A stretch of DNA of 64,000 bases. Source: Astragalus membranaceus (lineage: Eukaryota; Streptophyta; Magnoliopsida; Fabales; Fabaceae). Each line of letters starts with the position of its first letter. The first letter of the stretch is position 1. The notes under the pieces are model-generated. The model was not told where the DNA came from, did not search any database, and worked only from the letters and a program-made list of their open reading frames with translations. Made by a program: the position numbers and the translations under genes. Of this stretch, positions 10,282-20,894 are shown piece after piece. Location of the stretch: NCBI GenBank assembly GCA_039519185.1, contig JAZGSX010000012.1:682001-746000 (forward strand), in the 5' to 3' direction.

Positions 10282-10954
10282 TGTAACACCCCGGTATTTT
10301 TAACATGTAAAAATACCCAAGTGCACCATTCCTAAAACATCAGAGATATAAAATTCCTGCATAGATACTGAATACTGCAATATAGTTCTCGCTGAATTAC
10401 AACAAAACAGCCTTAAATACAAATAAGACCCAAAAGGTTCCCTGACCATAACCTTCAGCAAACTACAGTGCTCAATATCATACAAGAAAGCGGAATAAAG
10501 TCATAACATTAATACATAGAGTTGTAGTACACAGACAACAAAAGGAAATATAAACTTTAGCATAACGCTAAGTCTTCAGCCACCATCCGAGTACCACCTA
10601 CTCGTACCTCTTGGATCTCCACTTTCCCTGTTTATCTGTAAAAAAACAACATATAAACAATGAGATACAATCTCAGTGAGTTCTACCGAGACCCCTACTA
10701 ACACTCTCGGTCCAATTATGAATCCCTTTAATCTAACCCGGCACCGCCCGCGCGAACGCTAAAACCCGGTAAACCGTATTATAGGACTTTCTTTCATTCG
10801 TGGTTCAATTCATAACCACGTACATTAACAAGTAACACGACACCGCCTGCGCGAACGCTAAACCCCGATGAACGTGTTATAATCCAGTACGACACCAACT
10901 GCGCGAACGCTAACTCTGGTATATCGCACAACAAACTTTTAACATGACACCGCC
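10282..10954 (-). mobile_element. GyD LTR, left part (minus orientation)
   Basis: It opens TGTAACACCCCGG, which is the 3' end of an LTR read on the minus strand. It continues at 19863 after the GyC insertion, giving an LTR of about 2550 bases. It holds the first units of a GCGCGAACGCTAA repeat array. No open frame is supported. Confidence 0.85.
10741..10954 (-). repeat. GyD hairpin minisatellite, left half
   Basis: Units contain the invariant core GCGCGAACGCTAA between short arms that can pair: ACCG/CGGT near 10743-10770 and ACACCA/TGGTAT near 10892-10922. The fourth unit is cut by the GyC insertion and resumes at 19863. Confidence 0.75.
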
Positions 10955-13159
10955 TGTAACACCCCTTTTCTACCCCTCAATTTACACGTCGTTATCAGAG
11001 TAATTTCCTTTTTAAAAATATTAATTTAATTGATAGAAAAGAAATGCCACATCGTCATAAGAGACTCATCGTTTGCACTCATTAAAGTTTGTGCAACAAA
11101 CCACCGTCATAAAAATTGAACCTCATAAATCAACACGTCACAGCGGAATAAGATAATAACTCACTAAGCCTCTCCAACACATCTCATATTCTCAACATAG
11201 TCATTAAACAGTTAATTAACAACTAACAAGCTTCAACTACGCCCCCTAGGTGCTACAGTATCAGAGAGCGACTCGACAGACATCCCAATAGCTATCACAG
11301 AAGGCAGCAAGACCTTCACTCGCGGTTACCTGCAGCGTTGCCACAATAGAGCAACATTTCAAGCAGAAGGGGTGAGAATTTCAACAAAACATAATCAAGC
11401 ACACAGTAGAGTAATGAAGACAAACGATCACACAACATCATTATCAACACCACATCATCATCGCCAAACACCAACTCAACCACAATTTGCCAACAGGTCA
11501 CAGTCATGATATGCATGATAATGCAACCCACACCTGGGTATATGCATGATGGTACCATACTCGTCATAATAAGCCACTAGGGGCACACCGCCATCATTAA
11601 GAGGCCGAAGGCTATTCGTCACAACGTGCACATGCTATGAGACTCTATGGACACATGTGCAATTTCACCAAAAGAAAAGACACTCACCTGGAGTACTCAT
11701 CATCATCGTCATAAAACACTCATAGAGTGTATTCGTCGTAATTCATCACATTCACATTACAGCATCATTATAATCATACCCCTAGAGTATATTCGTCACA
11801 AATCACCATAATTCATGTTACATCATCATCATACATATCACCTTTGAAATTTGGGTAACAACACGTTTAGAGTTTAGAAAGACATCCCGTTTTAGTTTAT
11901 AAAACATCACATCTTAATTTGAAGGACATCACATTTTAAATTCGGAAAAACACCACATTTTCAAGCTTGGGAAAGCACTACCTTTGAATTGGGAAACGTC
12001 ACATTTTTATTAGTGGAAACATCACATTTTTATGGAGGAAACATCATATTTTTGTGGAGAAAACATCACCTTTAAAAAACTGAGAAAACAGTGTGAAAAC
12101 AGCAATAAAACAGTGGGAAAACAGCAAGAAAACAGTGGGAAACAGTGACTCGCGCTTGAAGCGCGAGCTGGGCGCAACTGAGGCGCGATTGGGCAGCAAC
12201 AGCATGCCACAGCGCAGCGCACTTGCGCCTGGAGCGCGACTGCAGCGCGAGCGACGCGCGAATGGACAGCAACAGCGTACCACAGCGCAGCGCACTTGCG
12301 CCTGGGGCGCGACTGCAGCGCGAGCGACGCGCGAATGGACAGTAACAGTGCAACGTGCAGAAAATTCAGAAAAACTTAATTCTTCGCCCAACCCGATCAC
12401 ATCACAATTCTTTTCCGCACATCACCAACACCAAAAACACGTTTCATTCACCAAATCAATCATCAAGTCTCACTAATGGTTCATCAAAGAACACCAAAAA
12501 GTCATCAACATAAATCATCAAATTTTAATCAAAGACCATCAGATTTTCATTCCAACAAATCATCAAATTCTTCAAATAACATCAATTTCATCAACAATAT
12601 CAATTCCCACAAACCCCACAAAACCCCACTATATACCCAATCATGTTAAACCGAAACGCTCACCCTTACCTCGAATTCGTATGATCCGGAACAATGACGA
12701 AGGAGTCACGTACAAAAACCCAACAACACAACGAACGAAACTTCTCCTTCTCCCTTCGAAACCGTAGCCACGCCCACCTCTTTGATCTATGAGGAATCAA
12801 CACAATGGAGGTTAGGGATTGAAGGCTACAACACTAGGAAAAGGAAGAAAACGGCATAGAAGGATTAAGAACTCTTACCTAAAGAAAACTTGAGAAGATT
12901 CCCCTCCTTCCACTCCTTTAGCGCAGCGCTCCTCACTCTCTCTCAATTCTGATTTCTTTCTCTCAACAATGCGGAAATGAGAGAAGTTTGGCTTAGACCC
13001 CTAGGGTTTAAGCTGTGGGTTCAGCGAGCGCTGGGCCTCCCACGCCAACACCACCCTCTTTACTCGATCCACCTCCTGAACAACACCCATCACTTTAATT
13101 AAATTAATCACGCCTCCAATAAACTTAATAATTCGATTAAATATTTCCGGGGCGTTACA
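10955..13159 (-). repeat. GyC 3' LTR
   Basis: Minus-strand 3' LTR, running from TGTAACGCCCC (reverse, at 13159) to GGTGTTACA (reverse, at 10955). It carries the AGGCCGAAG hairpin at 11602-11613 (stem broken by one substitution relative to the other LTR), the ATGCAACCCA...TATGCAT element at 11521-11556, and a 90-base GC-rich tandem repeat at 12196-12360. Confidence 0.95.
12196..12360 (-). repeat. GC-rich tandem repeat in GyC LTR
   Basis: Two copies of a ~90-base unit containing AGCGCGAGCGACGCGCGAA and CTTGCGCCTGG, ending in ACAGCAACAG. The other LTR has the same array at 18899-19063. Open frames across it on both strands (about 93-127 codons) have repetitive arginine/alanine composition and are artefacts of high GC. 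Confidence 0.8.
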
Positions 13160-16100
13160 AGTCTCCCCCACTTAGGATTTTTTTTCGTCCTTGAAAACAT
13201 ACCTGATTCAAACAGTTCGGGATACGACTCTCGCATTTTATCCTCCAGCTCCCATGTCAGGCTTTCACCAGCTGCTCCAAACCAAACAACCTTCACCAGA
13301 TTGATCTTCTTACCTCGAAGGGTCTTCACTTCTCTATCCTCGATTCGTACAGGCACGGTCTCCACAGTGAGATTATCCCGCACCTCTACATCTTCTGGTT
13401 GGATCACATGAGACGGATCCGCAATATACTTCCGAAGCTGCGACACGTGAAACACGTCGTGCAAGTTCGAAAGATTAGGTGGCAAGGCCACCCGATATGC
13501 AACACTTCCAACTCTTTCCGTAATCTGATACGGCCCGATGAAACGAGGAGTCAACTTCTTCGATTTCAGCGCACGTCCAACACCAGTCATAGGTGTGACC
13601 TTCAGGAACACGTGGTCACCCGCCTCAAATTCTAAATCTTTCCTTCTCTTATCATGGTAGCTCTTCTGTCTACTCTGCGATGCTTTCATTTTCTCCCGGA
13701 TCACCTTCACTTTCTCAGTAGTTTCTCTGACTAGCTCAGGTCCAAGTACTAAACTTTCTCCAGTCTCATACCAACACACCGGAGTCCTACACCTCCGACC
13801 ATACAACGCCTCAAACGGCGCCATCCCTATACTGGAATGATAACTGTTGTTGTAGGTAAACTCGATCAATGGAAGATGAGTATCCCACGCACCTCCCTGC
13901 TCTAGACCACATGACCTCAACAAATCTTCCAACGATTGAATCGTCCTCTCTGTCTGCCCATCAGTTTGAGGATGATAAGCTGAACTCAACCTCAATTTCG
14001 AACCCAACTCCTTCTGCAAATTACTCCAAAAGTCCGAAGTGAACCTTGGGTCTCTATCCGACACAATGCACAAGGGGATGCCATGCAGCTTCACAATCAC
14101 CTGAATGTAGATCTCTGCCAATCTCGACACCGGATACTTAATACCGATAGGAATGAAATGAGCAGACTTCTTCAATCTATCCACAACCACCCAAATCGAA
14201 TCATGTCCTCTCACTGTATTGGGTAACCCCGTCACGAAATCCATGGAAATACTATCCCACTTCCACTCTGGAACATTTAACGTTTGCATCATTCCCGCAG
14301 GCTTCTGATGCTCGACCTTCGATTTCTGACAGGTCAAACACGAATACACAAACTTTGCCACATCACGCTTCAGTCCAGGCCACCAGAAAATCTTTTTCAT
14401 ATCTTGATACATTTTTGTCGCTCCGGGATGGATACTTAACTTACTCTTGTGGCCTTCCTCGAGAGTTGCCTTCCTCATTTCTTCATCTTCGGGAACACAA
14501 ATCCTTCCTCGATATCTCAATACATTCTGCGCATCTATCTCGAAGTCCTCATTCTCAGACTGACCAATCCCACTCATCAGGTCAACTAATTTCACATCTA
14601 ACTTCTGCGCTTCTCGGATACCAGCCATAAAATCATTGCCAACTTTCAACATACCCAACCTGACACTCCGAGATGTAACTTCACAAACTAAACTCATGTC
14701 CCTGAATTGCTCAATTAACTCAAGCTCTCTAGCCATCAATGCCGACATGTGCAAAGTCTTCCGACTCAACGCATCCGCAACCACATTAGCTTTTCCCGGG
14801 TGATAACTCAATTCAAAATCATAATCTTTCAATAGTTCTAACCACCGGCGCTGCCTCATATTCAACTCTTTCTGATCGAACAAGTACCGAAGGCTCTTGT
14901 GATCACTGAACACCTCAAATCTCGATCCATACAAGTAATGTCTCCAAATTTTCAATGCGAATACCACAGCAGCAAGTTCTAAGTCGTGAGTAGGGTAATT
15001 CTTTTCATGAATTCTCAATTGCCTCGACGCAAAAGCGATTACCTTCCCATCCTGCATAAGCACACCACCCAAACCCATCTTGGAAGCATCGCAATAAACC
15101 ACAAACGGCTTAACCGGATTAGGTAGGGTCAACACTGGGGACGTAGTCAACCTCCTTTTCAATTCACTGAAACTCTCTTCACATCGGTCATCCCACACAA
15201 AAGCCTTGCCCTTGCAAGTCAATTGGGTCAACGGCAGAGCCAGCTTCGAAAACCCCTCAATGAATCTTCTATAATAACCTGCTAGTCCTAGAAAACTCCT
15301 TATCTCAGTAACGGACTTCGGGGATTCCCACTGCAACACCGCATCAACCTTAGAAGGATCCACCGCAATCCCCTCGCTAGAGATCACATGACCGAGAAAA
15401 CTGACTTCTTTCAACCAAAACTCACACTTGGATAACTTCGCATATAACTTTCGATCCCTCAGAATCTCCAACACCAACCTCAAATGTCCCGCATGCTCCT
15501 CTTCGGACTTAGAATAAATTAGAATATCATCAATGAAAACCACTACAAATTTATCCAAATACTCGCGAAAGATTTGGTTCATGTACCCCATGAATACCCC
15601 CGGCGCATTAGTCACACCGAAAGGCATAACGGAATACTCATAGTGCCCATATCTTGTCCTAAATGCCGTCTTCTGGATATCTTCATCCTTTACCTTGATC
15701 TGATGATAACCAGACCTTAAGTCGATCTTGCTAAATACTTTAGCACCCACCAACTGATCCATCAAATCATCAATTCTCGGTAACGGATACTTGTTCTTGA
15801 TTGTAACTTTATTTAATTGACGATAGTCTACACACAACCTCATACTCCCATCTTTCTTTTTCACCAACAACACTGGAGCTCCCCAAGGCGACACACTCGG
15901 TCTTACAAACTTCTTTTCTAATAAATCCTCAAGTTGGTTTTTCAATTCTGCCAACTCAGAAGCAGACATTCTATATGGTGCCATAGACACAGGCTTAGTG
16001 CCAGGAACTAGATCAATAGTAAACTGCACGTCCCTCTCTGGTGGTATATCCGGAATCTCGTCAGGAAACACCTCGGAAAACTCACACACCACCTGCAACT

Positions 16101-17544
16101 CCTCAATCTTCGCTTGGCTCTCAGCAGACAACGACGCTAACAGAGAAAACAGCTGAACCTCTTCTCTCATCACCCTGTGCAGCTGACCCGCAGATAGCAA
16201 ACCAGACCTCTCTTCAGGCGAAGCGAAACTCACGGACCTTTCGCGACAGTCGATATGAACATGATTATCAACTAACCAGTCCATACCCAGAATGACATCC
16301 ATGCCACTCAGCGGCAAACAGATCAAATAAACTAAAAATTCTCTACCATATATAGATACAGGACATTTGGCACAAACAACAGAGGTAGTTACCGAACCCT
16401 TAGCTGGAGTGTCGATAACCATCTCTCTCAACATATCAGATAAGGCAAGACTTAGTTTCTCAACACATGCGGCAGCAATAAAACTATGGGTAGCACCAGT
16501 ATCAACAATAGCAATAAGAGGAAAATTATTGATATAGCACGTACCTCGAATCTCATTCACCACGTCAGACTCGGCCAGAGCGAACACTTTTCCAAAAGAC
16601 TTCTCCTTCTTGGGTTTTGAGCACTGTGTACTGATGTGACCACTCTCTCCACAATTAAAGCATACCACCTCTTTCTTATCACAGCTGGAAGATATGTGTC
16701 CCTCTTTCCCACACCGATAACATCTCTTCTTATCCTCGCTTGGGCAATCTGGACTTTTATGACCTGCTCTCCCACACGTGTAACAAGTAACACTGGCCGC
16801 AGCATCTCCCCCACTTCGCTTAGACCCACCCACAAACTTCCCTTTGCCCTTACCAGCAGGAACCTCATATGGCTTACCACGACTCGAGAAGTTCTTTTGC
16901 TTTTCTTTCATAACTCTGGAGAATGCATTACTGTCCTCCTCAAAAATCCGGCAGCTATCAACCAACAGAGAGAACACACGAATTTGTTGATACCCTATGG
17001 CTTTCTTAATATCAGCACGCAACCCGTTTTTGAACTTAATGCATTTGGAGAACTCAGCACCCTCTCCATCATAGTGTGGATAAAACTTGGACAGCTCAGT
17101 AAATTTTGCAGCATATTCAGTTACCGACATGTTACCTTGTTCAAGCCTCAGAAACTCCACCTCTTTCTTTCCGCGGACATCTTCCGGATTGTATTTCCTC
17201 CTGAACTCCCTCTCGAACACAACCCAAGTAATTCCCTCATTGGCGACCGTCAACCTCTGCCTAGCCGCCATCCACCAGTCATCAACCTCTCTCTTCAACA
17301 TGTGCGTACCATAACGAACCTTCTGGGCATCAGTACAATCCATAACGCGCAAAATCCGCTCCATCTCTCTCAGCCACTCAAGGGCACCATCAGGGTTATA
17401 CCCGCCTTCAAAAGTAGGAGGGTTCTCTCGCTGGAACGTAGCCAAACTGCGCGTCCCAGCATCACCAGCACCTGGCATGTTGCTCACAACCCCAGCTATA
17501 GCCTGCAAAGCAGCAGCAAGTGCAGCATCGTTCCGTCCTGCCAT
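13108..17544 (-). CDS. GyC Gag-Pol polyprotein, intact (1478 aa)
   Basis: One frame encodes the whole replication machinery. The retrotransposon gag domain is near residues 50-160. Three CCHC zinc knuckles lie at about 254-267, 275-288 and 295-308. Aspartic protease is marked by DTGATHSF near 348. Reverse transcriptase has its FIDD active site near 670-673. RNase H has D819, E856, D881 and D924. The integrase zinc finger has H1032/H1039/C1069/C1072, and the integrase core has D1102, D1163 and E1199. A chromodomain-like tail follows (TWELEDKMRESYPELF). The ATG at 17544 is the conserved MAGRND gag start. The frame has no stop at the usual place: it reads through the polypurine tract and about 50 bases into the LTR, adding roughly 25 residues. 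Function in a cytoplasmic particle is inferred from family knowledge. Confidence 0.97.
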   Translation of the reverse strand: MAGRNDAALAAALQAIAGVVSNMPGAGDAGTRSLATFQRENPPTFEGGYNPDGALEWLREMERILRVMDCTDAQKVRYGTHMLKREVDDWWMAARQRLTVANEGITWVVFEREFRRKYNPEDVRGKKEVEFLRLEQGNMSVTEYAAKFTELSKFYPHYDGEGAEFSKCIKFKNGLRADIKKAIGYQQIRVFSLLVDSCRIFEEDSNAFSRVMKEKQKNFSSRGKPYEVPAGKGKGKFVGGSKRSGGDAAASVTCYTCGRAGHKSPDCPSEDKKRCYRCGKEGHISSSCDKKEVVCFNCGESGHISTQCSKPKKEKSFGKVFALAESDVVNEIRGTCYINNFPLIAIVDTGATHSFIAAACVEKLSLALSDMLREMVIDTPAKGSVTTSVVCAKCPVSIYGREFLVYLICLPLSGMDVILGMDWLVDNHVHIDCRERSVSFASPEERSGLLSAGQLHRVMREEVQLFSLLASLSAESQAKIEELQVVCEFSEVFPDEIPDIPPERDVQFTIDLVPGTKPVSMAPYRMSASELAELKNQLEDLLEKKFVRPSVSPWGAPVLLVKKKDGSMRLCVDYRQLNKVTIKNKYPLPRIDDLMDQLVGAKVFSKIDLRSGYHQIKVKDEDIQKTAFRTRYGHYEYSVMPFGVTNAPGVFMGYMNQIFREYLDKFVVVFIDDILIYSKSEEEHAGHLRLVLEILRDRKLYAKLSKCEFWLKEVSFLGHVISSEGIAVDPSKVDAVLQWESPKSVTEIRSFLGLAGYYRRFIEGFSKLALPLTQLTCKGKAFVWDDRCEESFSELKRRLTTSPVLTLPNPVKPFVVYCDASKMGLGGVLMQDGKVIAFASRQLRIHEKNYPTHDLELAAVVFALKIWRHYLYGSRFEVFSDHKSLRYLFDQKELNMRQRRWLELLKDYDFELSYHPGKANVVADALSRKTLHMSALMARELELIEQFRDMSLVCEVTSRSVRLGMLKVGNDFMAGIREAQKLDVKLVDLMSGIGQSENEDFEIDAQNVLRYRGRICVPEDEEMRKATLEEGHKSKLSIHPGATKMYQDMKKIFWWPGLKRDVAKFVYSCLTCQKSKVEHQKPAGMMQTLNVPEWKWDSISMDFVTGLPNTVRGHDSIWVVVDRLKKSAHFIPIGIKYPVSRLAEIYIQVIVKLHGIPLCIVSDRDPRFTSDFWSNLQKELGSKLRLSSAYHPQTDGQTERTIQSLEDLLRSCGLEQGGAWDTHLPLIEFTYNNSYHSSIGMAPFEALYGRRCRTPVCWYETGESLVLGPELVRETTEKVKVIREKMKASQSRQKSYHDKRRKDLEFEAGDHVFLKVTPMTGVGRALKSKKLTPRFIGPYQITERVGSVAYRVALPPNLSNLHDVFHVSQLRKYIADPSHVIQPEDVEVRDNLTVETVPVRIEDREVKTLRGKKINLVKVVWFGAAGESLTWELEDKMRESYPELFESGMFSRTKKNPKWGRLVTPRKYLIELLSLLEA

Positions 17545-17550
17545 TCTAGC

Positions 17551-17570
17551 ACTGCAACAGAAAACAGAAT
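17551..17570 (-). promoter_or_regulatory. Predicted 3' splice acceptor before GyC gag
   Basis: On the minus strand, a pyrimidine-rich CTGTTTTCTGTTGCAG ends 7 bases before the gag ATG. With a donor at 19372 it would define an intron of about 1.82 kb containing most of the 5' LTR and the primer site. Prediction only. Confidence 0.5.
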
Positions 17571-17641
17571 TTAGATACGAGTAACAAAACTCAAGTGCTA
17601 CTCAACTTGACAACTCGACCACCGGCCGGACAGACCGAACT

Positions 17642-17653
17642 GCTCTGATACCA
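17642..17653 (-). promoter_or_regulatory. GyC primer-binding site
   Basis: On the minus strand, TGGTATCAGAGC lies 4 bases after the 5' LTR. It is the complement of the initiator methionine tRNA 3' end, used to prime minus-strand cDNA. Confidence 0.92.
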
Positions 17654-17657
17654 CTAA

Positions 17658-19862
17658 TGTAACACCCCTTTTCTACCCCTCAATTTACACGTCGTTATCA
17701 GAGTAATTTCCTTTTTAAAAATATTAATTTAATTGATAGAAAAGAAATGCCACATCGTCATAAGAGACTCATCGTTTGCACTCATTAAAGTTTGTGCAAC
17801 AAACCACCGTCATAAAAATTGAACCTCATAAATCAACACGTCACAGCGGAATAAGATAATAACTCACTAAGCCTCTCCAACACATCTCATATTCTCAACA
17901 TAGTCATTAAACAGTTAATTAACAACTAACAAGCTTCAACTACGCCCCCTAGGTGCTACAGTATCGGAGAGCGACTCGACAGACATCCCAATAGCTATCA
18001 CAGAAGGCAGCAAGACCTTCACTCGCGGTTACCTGCAGCGTTGCCACAATAGAGCAACATTTCAAGCAGAAGGGGTGAGAATTTCAACAAAACATAATCA
18101 AGCACACAGTAGAGTAATGAAGACAAACGATCACACAACATCATTATCAACACCACATCATCATCGCCAAACACCAACTCAACCACAATTTGCCAACAGG
18201 TCACAGTCATGATATGCATGATAATGCAACCCACACCTGGGTATATGCATGATGGTACCATACTCGTCATAATAAGCCACTAGGGGCACACCGCCATCAT
18301 TAAGAGGCCGAAGCCTATTCGTCACAACGTGCACATGCTATGAGACTCTATGGACACATGTGCAATTTCACCAAAAGAAAAGACACTCACCTGGAGTACT
18401 CATCATCATCGTCATAAAACACTCATAGAGTGTATTCGTCGTAATTCATCACATTCACATTACAGCATCATTATAATCATACCCCTAGAGTATATTCGTC
18501 ACAAATCACCATAATTCATGTTACATCATCATCATACATATCACCTTTGAAATTTGGGTAACAACACGTTTAGAGTTTAGAAAGACATCCCGTTTTAGTT
18601 TATAAAACATCACATCTTAATTTGAAGGACATCACATTTTAAATTCGGAAAAACACCACATTTTCAAGCTTGGGAAAACACTACCTTTGAATTGGGAAAC
18701 GTCACATTTTTATTAGTGGAAACATCACATTTTTATGGAGGAAACATCATATTTTTGTGGAGAAAACATCACCTTTAAAAAACTGAGAAAACAGTGTGAA
18801 AACAGCAATAAAACAGTGGGAAAACAGCAAGAAAACAGTGGGAAACAGTGACTCGCGCTTGAAGCGCGAGCTGGGCACAACTGAGGCGCGATTGGGCAGC
18901 AACAGCGTGACACAGCGCAGTGCGCTTGCGCCTGGAGCGCGACTGCAGCGCGAGCGACGCGCGAATGGACAGCAACAGCGTACCACAGCGCAGCGCACTT
19001 GCGCCTGGGGCGCGACTGCAGCGCGAGCGACGCGCGAATGGACAGCAACAGTGCAACGTGCAGAAAATTCAGAAAAACTTAATTCTTCGCCCAACCCGAT
19101 CACATCACAATTCTTTTCCGCACATCACCAACACCAAAAACACGTTTCATTCACCAAATCAATCATCAAGTCTCACTAATGGTTCATCAAAGAACACCAA
19201 AAATTCATCAACATAAATCATCAAATTTTAATCAAAGACCATCAGATTTTCATTCCAACAAATCATCAAATTCTTCAAATAACATCAATTTCATCAACAA
19301 TATCAATTCCCACAAACCCCACAAAACCCCACTATATACCCAATCATGTTAAACCGAAACACTCACCCTTACCTCGAATTCGTATGATCCGGAACAATGA
19401 CGAAGGAGTCACGTACAAAAACCCAGCAACACAACGAACGAAACTTGTCCTTCTCCCTTCGAAACCGTAGCCACGCCCACCTCTTTGATCTATGAGGAAT
19501 CAACACAATGGAGGTTAGGGATTGAAGGCTACAACACTAGGAAAAGGAAGAAAACGGCATAGAAGGATTAAGAACTCTTACCTAAAGAAAACTTGAGAAG
19601 ATTCCCCTCCTTCCACTCCTTTAGCGCAGCGCTCCTCACTCTCTCTCAATTCTGATTTCTTTCTCTCAACAATGCGAAAATGAGAGAAGTTTGGCTTAGA
19701 CCCCTAGGGTTTAAGCTGTGGGTTCAGCGAGCGCTGGGCCTCCCACGCCAACACCACCCTCTTTACTCGATCCACCTCTTGAACAACACCCATCACTTTA
19801 ATTAAATTAATCACGCCTCCAATAAACTTAATAATTCGATTAAATATTTCCGGGGAGTTACA
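17658..19862 (-). repeat. GyC 5' LTR
   Basis: Pair of 10955-13159. On the minus strand it contains, in order: a predicted donor (AG|GTAAGGGTG) at 19372, the GC-rich array at 18899-19063, the intact AGGCUUCGGCCU hairpin (18305-18316, complement), and the conserved ATGCATA/TGGGT element (18224-18259, complement). A purine-rich GAGA leader lies near 19620-19700. No convincing TATA box was seen. Confidence 0.95.
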
Positions 19863-20000
19863 CCGCCTGCGCGAACGCTAAAACCCGGTGTACATGTTAT
19901 GACTCAGTACGACACCGACTACGCGAACGCTAACCCCGGTGTATCGCACAACAACTTTTTAACATAACACCGCCTGCGCGAACGCTGAAACCCGGTGAAC
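19863..20000 (-). repeat. GyD hairpin minisatellite, right half
   Basis: Three more units with the GCGCGAACGCTAA (or CGCGAACGCTAA) core. Arms are ACACCG/CGGTGT at 19912-19942 and ACACCG/CGGTG at 19967-19997. The first unit completes the one split at 10954. Confidence 0.75.
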
Positions 20001-20220
20001 CCCCTTACCAATAGTACTTTCCCTAATGGCACAGGGCCTAGGGTAAGGGATCATGACTGCCCCGCCTTGTATGTTAACATGGGTCGTCACCCAACTCGAT
20101 ATATGTTAAATATAACACTCGATGACCTGTTAGTTCACCTATACTCAATGAACGTTTAGTCCATCTACATTTGACCGTTAATCGAACATAATACCTGCAT
20201 TGGGCCGTTCCCTATAGTCG

Positions 20221-20271
<51 letters not shown>

Positions 20272-20507
20272 TGAATCGTAGACCGGTTTATTATTAATAA
20301 AACATATCCGCACACGAGTACTATTATTTCGGTTTATGGAAACAATTTATAACTTCAAAGCATTTTATAAACCCCTTTTTAATTATACTCAAAATCATGG
20401 CATTATAAGCCTAATATCATTGGAAAAGAGTTAGGAAAGGATTAGAAGAGGATTGGAATCGATCGGGATCGTTTCGGGCAAGTTTGGAAAATTTGGACAG
20501 AACACAG

Positions 20508-20625
20508 CGCACGGTTCGTGCGCCCATACGCACGGGTCGTGCGCCCTGTAATGCATCTTTTTAAAACACAAACCGAAAGGGGCGCACGGTCCGTGCGCCT
20601 GGGACGCACGGGTCGTGCGCTTTTG
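20508..20625 (-). repeat. Palindromic GC-rich cluster in GyD LTR
   Basis: Four copies of CGCACGG(T/G)(T/C)CGTGCG-type palindromes in an AT-rich LTR. One copy, GCGCACGGTCCGTGCGC, is perfectly self-complementary. Confidence 0.85.
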
Positions 20626-20879
20626 ACAGCACTAAATTTTATCCCGTTTTCGCATTTTTCGTCGTTCCGACCAATTCCGATACCTGTTCCAGTCCAGTCC
20701 CAACATAAACACAGTCCAAAAATATATTGAAACAACAATGATCATCATCAAATCATGAATCAAACAATCCAAAAACCGATTGGACCTAAAACGTGATTTT
20801 CGTACAAAATACGTTTTCGACACGAATCAAACCGAAATACATTTAACAGTTTATGTTTATTAAATTCAAAAACCTAAAC

Positions 20880-20894
20880 GTGAGTAAAACTCAC
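20880..20894 (-). promoter_or_regulatory. GyD 5' splice donor within a perfect hairpin
   Basis: On the minus strand ATAG|GTGAGT is followed by TTT and ACTCAC. The six donor bases can pair perfectly with ACTCAC. The same arrangement with TTT occurs in GyH at 36283. Confidence 0.55.

Larger units (their letters stand above)
10955..19862 (-). mobile_element. GyC, complete Ty3/gypsy (Tekay-like chromovirus) element
   Basis: An 8908-base element with 2205-base LTRs at 10955-13159 and 17658-19862 and a perfect 5-bp target duplication CCGCC (10950-10954 and 19863-19867). It has an initiator-Met primer site next to the right LTR and an uninterrupted gag-pol frame on the minus strand. By eye the LTRs differ at about 16 positions with no length change, under 1%, so insertion is recent. 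It is the only element in the window that looks protein-competent. Its target was the hairpin minisatellite of the GyD LTR. Confidence 0.97.

Noticed and set aside
12044..12476. Ala/Arg-rich frames in GyC LTRs (also 18725-19216)
   Set aside because: High-GC tandem repeat open in several frames at once. Both LTRs carry it and no domain is recognisable.
16636..17574. 312-codon plus-strand frame opposite GyC gag
   Set aside because: Shadow of the intact minus-strand gag-pol. The translation has no domain and ends outside gag.
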